DNA of 63,533 nucleotides from Paenibacillus sp. MMS18-CY102 (GTDB taxonomy: Bacteria > Bacillota > Bacilli > Paenibacillales > Paenibacillaceae), in the NCBI RefSeq assembly GCF_009789195.1, contig NZ_WSTC01000034.1:1-63533 (forward strand), read 5' to 3'. Each line of letters starts with the position of its first letter. Positions within the stretch are counted from its first letter, which is position 1. Under the pieces are notes generated by a model. It saw nothing but the letters and a program-made list of their open reading frames with translations, searched no databases and was not told where the DNA came from. The position numbers and the translations under genes were made by a program. Below, piece after piece: positions 59,300-63,533 of this stretch.

Positions 59300-59378
59300 C
59301 GTAGTCTCCTTTGTGTTCAAAGGAGACAGGCAAGAGGGGTTTGCTGCGCTGGTTGCTGATGCGGGAATCGCTGCGCGT

Positions 59379-59495
59379 GCAAATATGTTCTTCCGATCGC
59401 TGTTGTCCCCGGATTGTTTGGATTATGTAAGTTCCCTGTTCGGGAACAATCCGGGAACAAAGGCGAACGCTGGCGCTTCTACAGAACATATTTGC
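59379..59495. repeat. 117-base nested inverted repeat between argC and argJ
   Basis: Ends are GCAAATATGTTCT and AGAACATATTTGC (13 of 13 matching). Inside, CCGGATTGTT pairs with AACAATCCGG, and at the centre GTTCCC pairs with GGGAAC. Direct repeat GGGAACA also occurs twice. As RNA it can form a long hairpin; as DNA it could be a small non-autonomous mobile element. No second copy was found in this window. Confidence 0.75.
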
Positions 59496-59510
59496 CCGCT
59501 TCGCTTACCG

Positions 59511-59597
59511 CTACCGTCTGCTGCTTCGCAAACCTTCCTCCATGCCATGTCTCGCTTTGAATTTGCGTGTATGTGGATGGGCTCTTCGGCTGCTCAT
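59511..59597 (-). CDS. Possible Arg-rich leader open frame (28 residues)
   Basis: Minus-strand frame MSSRRAHPHTRKFKARHGME, ending EGLRSSRR-stop; 7 of 28 residues are Arg. It lies immediately before the 117-base inverted repeat in transcript order. The full-length ATG has no good ribosome site; an internal TTG at 59531 (6-codon peptide starting with Leu/Met then RSSRR) has GGAGG 5 bases upstream. Whether it is translated is unknown. Confidence 0.25.
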   Translation of the reverse strand: MSSRRAHPHTRKFKARHGMEEGLRSSRR

Positions 59598-59692
59598 TGA
59601 GCTGCGAAGTCGCCTTAATGAATGGTATTGGCGCGTTGCGCGCTTACGCCTAACGTGACATGGTTGCTGAACGTATCCGTCCGCAACGTCGC

Positions 59693-60745
59693 TTATGGAT
59701 AAACCGGTACGAACTGGAGGCCTAGCGTTTCATCCCAGCCCATCATCAGGTTCAAGTTTTGGATCGCTTGGCCGGCTGCGCCTTTGACGAGGTTGTCGAT
59801 GACCGACACGATCGTCACGCGGCCTGTCCGCTCGTCGACCGAGAAGCCGATGTCGCAGTAGTTGGAGCCCCATACTTCCTTCGTCATTGGCCATTTGCCT
59901 TCTGAACGAACGCGAACGAATTTGCGGCCCTCATAGTACTGGCTGTACAACTCGACGAAGTCTTTGTCCGTACGTCCGCCAATGACGGTCGCGTACATGG
60001 TAGACATGATGCCGCGCGTCATCGGAACGAGATGCGTCGTGAACGTCGTCGTCACTGGCTTGCCCGCGATATCGGAGAGCACTTGCTCGATTTCTGGGAT
60101 GTGCTGGTGCTTGTTGATTTTGTACGCACGGAAGTTTTCATTCAATTCCGAGTAGTGCGTACCGAGGCTAGCGCCGCGGCCTGCGCCGGATACGCCAGAC
60201 TTCGCATCGATGATGATCGTCGCTGGGTCAATCCAGCCAGCCGCTACTGCCGGGATCAGGCCAAGCAGCGATGCCGTTGGGAAGCAGCCCGGGTTCGAGA
60301 TCAAATCAACGTCCGCAACGCGGTCGCCGTACACTTCTGCAAGGCCATAGACCGCTTGCGCGAGAAGCGTCTCGTCTGCTGGCGTTTTTTTATACCACTG
60401 CTCGTAAAGGGCAGGGGATTTCAACCGGAAGTCTCCGGATATGTCGATAACTTTCAAGCCTGCTTCAAGCAGGTCAGGCACCAGCTTAGCAGCAATGCCG
60501 GCTGGCGTTGCTAGAAAAACAACATCCGCTTTGGCGCGAATCGCTTGTGGATCAATGCCATCAAGCAAGTCCGTACGGATCTCTGTTAGATGCGGATAGC
60601 CTTCCGCGATTGGCGTCCCTTCACTCGAAGACGAAATAACCGATGTCACTTCAACGTACGGGTGGCTGGCCAGCAGCCGGATCAATTCTACACCGCCGTA
60701 GCCGGTCGAACCGACGATGGCTGCGTTCACTTTATTCGTGCTCAT
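59693..60745 (-). CDS. argC: N-acetyl-gamma-glutamyl-phosphate reductase ArgC
   Basis: Third enzyme of the arginine pathway, NADPH-dependent. 350 residues: GSTGYGGVELIRLLASHPYV at the start, active-site Cys in DLISNPGCFPTASLLGLIPA, and GRGASLGTHYSELNENFRAY. ATG 60745 has GGGAGAG upstream. It is the first gene of the arginine operon; a promoter and ARG-box-like sequences lie 40-150 bases upstream. Confidence 0.97.
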   Translation of the reverse strand: MSTNKVNAAIVGSTGYGGVELIRLLASHPYVEVTSVISSSSEGTPIAEGYPHLTEIRTDLLDGIDPQAIRAKADVVFLATPAGIAAKLVPDLLEAGLKVIDISGDFRLKSPALYEQWYKKTPADETLLAQAVYGLAEVYGDRVADVDLISNPGCFPTASLLGLIPAVAAGWIDPATIIIDAKSGVSGAGRGASLGTHYSELNENFRAYKINKHQHIPEIEQVLSDIAGKPVTTTFTTHLVPMTRGIMSTMYATVIGGRTDKDFVELYSQYYEGRKFVRVRSEGKWPMTKEVWGSNYCDIGFSVDERTGRVTIVSVIDNLVKGAAGQAIQNLNLMMGWDETLGLQFVPVYP

Positions 60746-60781
60746 AAACGTCTCTCCCATCCGTTATAGAAGCAGATTTTC

Positions 60782-60799
60782 TGCATTTTTATTTTCCCT
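60782..60799 (-). promoter_or_regulatory. ARG box candidate (AhrC/ArgR)
   Basis: On the minus strand AATAAAAATGCA matches the core of the Bacillus ARG box CATGAATAAAAATKCAAG at 12 of 12 bases. It lies between the argC promoter and its ATG. Confidence 0.55.
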
Positions 60800-60864
60800 A
60801 ATTACCCATTGTACATGATTCCACCCTAAAGTGGAAATGATCGTTTCGTGATTAACTTCGTATT

Positions 60865-60893
60865 ATTATACATCCATATTAATATAAATACAA
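60865..60893 (-). promoter_or_regulatory. argC operon promoter
   Basis: Minus strand TTGTAT (60888-60893), 17 bases, TATAAT (60865-60870). The spacer TTATATTAATATGGATG is rich in the A/T pattern of ARG boxes and could be a second operator. A hairpin (TCCAC-GTGGA) follows in the leader. Confidence 0.65.
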
Positions 60894-60967
60894 CGACGAA
60901 AAAGCGGCATTTTCCGCGCCGCTATGCGGGTTGTCGAGGTTTGTCGGGCAACTGCCATGACCGCCAT

Positions 60968-61864
60968 TTATTCGACCTTGAAGCCTTGGCCAAGCACCTC
61001 AGTGGTCTGGCTTATGATGACGAAAGCGCCCGGGTCAACCGACCGGACGAGCGCTTTCAGCTTAGGCACTTCGTTCTGGCTGACGACAACCATCAGCACT
61101 GTTCGGCGCTGCCCGGTGTAACCGCCATGCGCATCAAGCTCGGTGAGCCCTCGGTCCAGATCGGTCAACACGGCATCCGCCAGTTCCTCCGTTCGGTCAC
61201 TTATAATGAAGGCAACTTTCGAGAGCGCGAGGCCGGTCTGAATGAGATCGATCGTTTTGCTCGTGACGAACAAGGCGATAAGCGCATAAAGCGCATTTTC
61301 CGGCGAAATGAGAATGCCCGCCAACGCAATAACGAGACCGTCGAAAATGACGACCGTGAGGCCAAGCGAGATGCCCGTATACTTGTGTAGGATTTGCGCG
61401 GCGAGGTCGGTCCCGCCGGTAGAGCCGCGGCCGCGGAAAACGAGGCCGAGCCCCAGGCCGACGCCTACTCCGCCATAGACGGCGGCGAGCAGCGGATTGT
61501 CCGTCGGCGGCGACCAGTGAGCCGTGAGCAGCACAAACAGCGGCAGCACGATGGAGCCGAGCAGCGTCTTGGCGGCAAAGCGGCGCCCGAGCAGCCATAA
61601 TCCCGCGAAGAAGAGCGGGATGTTGATCGTCCACTGCGTGAATGCAGGCTGGATGCCCAGCGCCTGCTTCACGATGATCGAGAGGCCCGAAACGCCGCCG
61701 GAGGCGATGCCGTTCGGGACGAGGAATAGGTTGAAGCTAGCGGCTATGATGAATGCGCCAGCGAGCAACATGGCTATGCCCCACGCCGCTTGCGCGCGGG
61801 GGCTTGCAGGCGTGCCGATCCGGCGCCGCTGACGCGAGGCTTTGGCCGATGCGGGTCGATTCAT
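60968..61864 (-). CDS. YitT family membrane protein (DUF161/DUF2179)
   Basis: 298 residues: a basic N-terminal tail, about five hydrophobic helices (GIAMLLAGAFIIAASFNLFL; LLGSIVLPLFVLLTAHWSPP; LAAVYGGVGVGLGLGLVFRG) and the cytoplasmic DUF2179 domain at the end (VLMVVVSQNEVPKLKALVRS). Family features are NGIASGGVSGLSIIVKQ and GRGSTGGTDLAAQILHK. Function is not known; members occur in several copies in Bacilli. The Ala/Arg-rich tail and high GC agree with the core genome. Confidence 0.9.
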   Translation of the reverse strand: MNRPASAKASRQRRRIGTPASPRAQAAWGIAMLLAGAFIIAASFNLFLVPNGIASGGVSGLSIIVKQALGIQPAFTQWTINIPLFFAGLWLLGRRFAAKTLLGSIVLPLFVLLTAHWSPPTDNPLLAAVYGGVGVGLGLGLVFRGRGSTGGTDLAAQILHKYTGISLGLTVVIFDGLVIALAGILISPENALYALIALFVTSKTIDLIQTGLALSKVAFIISDRTEELADAVLTDLDRGLTELDAHGGYTGQRRTVLMVVVSQNEVPKLKALVRSVDPGAFVIISQTTEVLGQGFKVE

Positions 61865-62075
61865 GGTGAAATGCCTCCTCGTGCTGGGTATGGTGAATGC
61901 TGTATGTAGGGTGATGGTTAGTGGGTTTCAGGAAATAAAAATGGACTTTGATGTGTATGGTTGTTGCGTTTGCTCCATTTTATTGTATTCGTCGGGCTGG
62001 CGTAGTGATTGGAAGTTGGCAATAATGGAGACCGCCCCCCTTGGGTTAGTATCACTTAAATGTTGGGGAGTATGA

Positions 62076-62309
62076 GCGGTTTTTAGAAGTATAAAAAGAG
62101 ATCTTGGAACGGAAACGGTTCCATCCGGTAACATTCAGTTAAAACAATATAAAATACCTACCAATACAGTAAAGACGAAGCTTGGAGGAATCGATCTGCA
62201 AGTCCTTCCTTATTATCGTGAAAGCAGTTTTGAAGCTCAACTTGCACGCCAAAGGAATAACTATACGGGATATCAACTAGATACGTTTCCATCATGTGCA
62301 CGGCGTTAA
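62076..62309 (+). pseudogene. Open frame fragment without start codon
   Basis: Frame opening after a stop at 62073 and running to TAA 62309 contains KQYKIPTNTVKTKLGGIDLQ and LPYYRESSFEAQLARQRNNY, protein-like composition in an AT-rich region. There is no ATG, GTG or TTG with a ribosome site at its beginning. Likely the 3' end of a decayed gene; family not recognised. Confidence 0.35.
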
Positions 62310-62342
62310 TCTATACCTAATGCATTTTTTGAATGTTACAGA

Positions 62343-62377
62343 CCATATATTACGATTCACCCAATCGTAATATATGG
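62343..62377. repeat. Perfect 15-base stem hairpin
   Basis: CCATATATTACGATT, loop CACCC, AATCGTAATATATGG. Too AT-rich for a typical terminator and not followed by a T run; may be the trace of a mobile element end or an operator. Confidence 0.7.
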
Positions 62378-62492
62378 GATATTAAGTAATATAATATATT
62401 TATTTAATATTATAATTTAAATTAAATTATGATATCTTACTCCTATTTACTGAAAATGAATCCACATCAACCCATATTAATGTAGACATTAA

Positions 62493-62693
62493 CATATATA
62501 TCATGGTAAACTGTTAACAGCATTGAAATCTACGCCCAAAGGGGTTGGTGCAGATATACCATTCGAGAAATTAGCAAAAGCCGAACACCAAAGGGCGACC
62601 CCTTTGGAAACTGTTGTTGTGGATGCTGATTCAAAAATACTAATGTCAACAACGAGTGCTTCAAGCATTCCTGAATGGACATTTACTTTATAG
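62493..62693 (+). pseudogene. Open frame fragment next to the winged-helix gene
   Basis: Frame after a stop at 62490, ending TAG 62691-62693, reads LKSTPKGVGADIPFEKLAKA and later TVVVDADSKILMSTTSASSI. Only a TTG near 62522 could start it, without a ribosome site. It ends 11 bases before the small regulator, so the two once formed or still form a unit. Family unknown. Confidence 0.35.
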
Positions 62694-62704
62694 TGGGGGG
62701 AAGA

Positions 62705-63040
62705 ATGGTTCAATCAACAATCGTAATTAACGCTAATGTCGAGCAGATCTATCATTTATCCGAATCTGCAGCGTATCATCCGAATGCTTCAATTCTGACT
62801 AACGGAGATAGTGTAATACAACTCACATTTACCGAGAACAGGTTACTTCAATTCTTTTTGAGTAAAACTAATACCATAATATTAACGCCAGAAATAACAT
62901 TATTCTTACAGCCGTCAACTAATGAATTAACTAACCAAAACACATATGTTTATATAAGTCGATTAAAAAAAAAATTGAAATCATCTGGTGTTGAAGACTT
63001 AATAAAAAACAAAAATCCAGGTTACATTATCCTTGGTTAG
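62705..63040 (+). CDS. Small stand-alone OmpR/PhoB-type winged-helix protein
   Basis: 111 residues. The C-terminal 70 residues read IQLTFTENRLLQFFLSKTNT, then NTYVYISRLKKKLKSSGVED and GYIILG, the pattern of the OmpR/PhoB DNA-binding domain (LT..E..LL..L, ISRLRKKL, GxGY.L). There is no receiver domain; the N terminus (STIVINANVEQIYHLSESAA) is not recognised. GGGGGGAAGA precedes the ATG. It could be a transcription factor or a remnant of one. AT-rich, unlike the core genes. Confidence 0.65.
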   Translation: MVQSTIVINANVEQIYHLSESAAYHPNASILTNGDSVIQLTFTENRLLQFFLSKTNTIILTPEITLFLQPSTNELTNQNTYVYISRLKKKLKSSGVEDLIKNKNPGYIILG

Positions 63041-63196
63041 ATAATTTACCTATATTTAATATTTAGCACAATTTAAGTAGTAGAACGGGCTATCTTATTA
63101 GTGATAAGACTTAGAGACGCCCCTTCGTATTATTAGGTTGACAGAGTTTACTTGGTTGGATATTTTTGTCGGTCGTTCTATGATGGCTGTAGCCGG

Positions 63197-63533
63197 TGAC
63201 CCTGCCCCGAATAGATAGACACATAGAAAACCTCTATAATAAAAGTGGAGGGATTTACTATGGGGCAACGGAAGCAATTTGATAAAGCATTTAAAGAACA
63301 GGCGGTATCGCGCGGTATCGCGAATTTTAGCCGGAGAAGCAACGATGGCGGATACGGCGAAGGATCTGAATGTTCATTACACCACAGTTCGAGACTGGGT
63401 GAAAACTTATAAGCTTGATGGAGAAAGTGCGTTTCCAGGCAGCGGCCATCTTAAGGAAGAGGATGATGAGATTCGTAAGCTGCGGAAGCAACTGGCGGAC
63501 CTCAAAGAAGAAAATGATATCCTAAAAAAGGCG
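63197..63533 (+). mobile_element. Left end of an IS3-family insertion sequence (cut by window end)
   Basis: The stretch begins TGACCCTGCCCCGAATAGAT, the typical terminal sequence of IS3-type elements in Bacillota, and 63 bases later starts an IS3 orfA. orfB, carrying the DDE domain, would lie to the right of the window. The right inverted repeat is not visible, so the exact element cannot be named. Confidence 0.7.
63260..63533 (+). pseudogene. IS3-family transposase orfA, frameshifted by a 10-base duplication
   Basis: The ATG frame reads MGQRKQFDKAFKEQAVSR then goes out of frame. GCGGTATCGC occurs twice in tandem (63302-63311, 63312-63321); removing one copy restores a continuous helix-turn-helix and leucine-zipper OrfA (RILAGEATMADTAKDLNVHY, TVRDWVKTYKLDGESAF, EEDDEIRKLRKQLADLKEEN). 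It is therefore a broken transposase gene, unless an internal ATG (63344) is used. A 14-base AGTGGAGGGATTTA ribosome site precedes the ATG. Confidence 0.8.

Larger units (their letters stand above)
59300..59692. other. argC-argJ intergenic region
   Basis: 393 bases, unusually long inside an operon. Contains the Arg-rich short frame, the 117-base inverted repeat, a GCGCG-TT-GCGCGC-type hairpin near 59634-59646 and the argJ ribosome site. No protein gene of normal size is visible. Confidence 0.6.
61865..62704. other. AT-rich, gene-poor stretch with relic frames
   Basis: 840 bases between yitT and a small regulator. Two open frames without starts look like gene fragments (62076-62309 and 62493-62693); a perfect hairpin lies at 62343-62377 within an AT-only stretch (to about 62440). 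No intact gene found. Confidence 0.6.

Noticed and set aside
61842-62075. 77-residue rightward frame at the start of the yitT gap
   Set aside because: Starts inside yitT on the opposite strand and has no ribosome site or family pattern.
62501-62713. 70-residue leftward frame in the right-end AT-rich area
   Set aside because: It lies opposite a better frame and would start inside the ribosome-site region of the winged-helix gene.

Overview
The window looks like chromosomal DNA of an endospore-forming, Paenibacillus-like member of the Bacillota. Three things point there: the 5' end of a 16S rRNA gene at the left edge, spore germination genes (gerA/gerB/gerC type and a GerQ-like coat protein), and Gram-positive gene neighbourhoods such as pcrB-pcrA-ligA, uvrB-uvrA, ftsE-ftsX-M23 peptidase-ctpB-minJ and argCJBD-F-GH. 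No tRNA gene or CRISPR array was found, and there is no complete mobile element.

Layout. 0-0.5 kb: 16S rRNA 5' end with tandem rrn promoters, leftward. 0.5-6 kb: ligA, pcrA, pcrB. 6-11.4 kb: a germinant receptor operon with two different permease subunits. 11.5-16.1 kb: U32 peptidase-family protein, sugar isomerase-like protein, two small proteins. 16.2-21.4 kb: uvrA and uvrB with an SOS box. 21.4-23 kb: a motA/motB-type pair. 23-26.9 kb: marR-mmpL export operon. 27-39.3 kb: an AT-rich, all-leftward accessory island (below). 39.7-42.4 kb: RidA-family protein and alpha-galactosidase. 42.5-48.8 kb: division and cell-wall locus. 49.1-51.9 kb: secreted protein, VanW protein and a 29-residue type I toxin-like gene. 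52.1-60.9 kb: seven-gene arginine operon with an ARG-box-like promoter. 61-63.5 kb: YitT-family protein, then an AT-rich stretch with gene relics, a small winged-helix regulator and the left end of a damaged IS3-family element.

The most unusual region is 27.4-39.3 kb. It reads as a biosynthetic cluster: an IMP-cyclohydrolase-like (PurO-type) protein, an acyl carrier protein, a fused double ketosynthase whose second half has Ser in place of the catalytic Cys (KS/chain-length-factor-like), an acyl-AMP ligase, an adenine-PRT-like and an orotate-PRT-like phosphoribosyltransferase, a thymidylate-kinase-like enzyme, a cupin-like protein, an ABC exporter with two permeases, and a NTP_transf_5-type nucleotidyltransferase. 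The combination suggests (inference) an exported product joining a polyketide or fatty-acyl chain to a nucleotide-like unit. A compact palindromic promoter and a possible small RNA lie inside the cluster.

Gene starts were chosen from ribosome-binding sites, so several differ from the longest open frame. All family names come from reading the protein sequences; no database search was possible.
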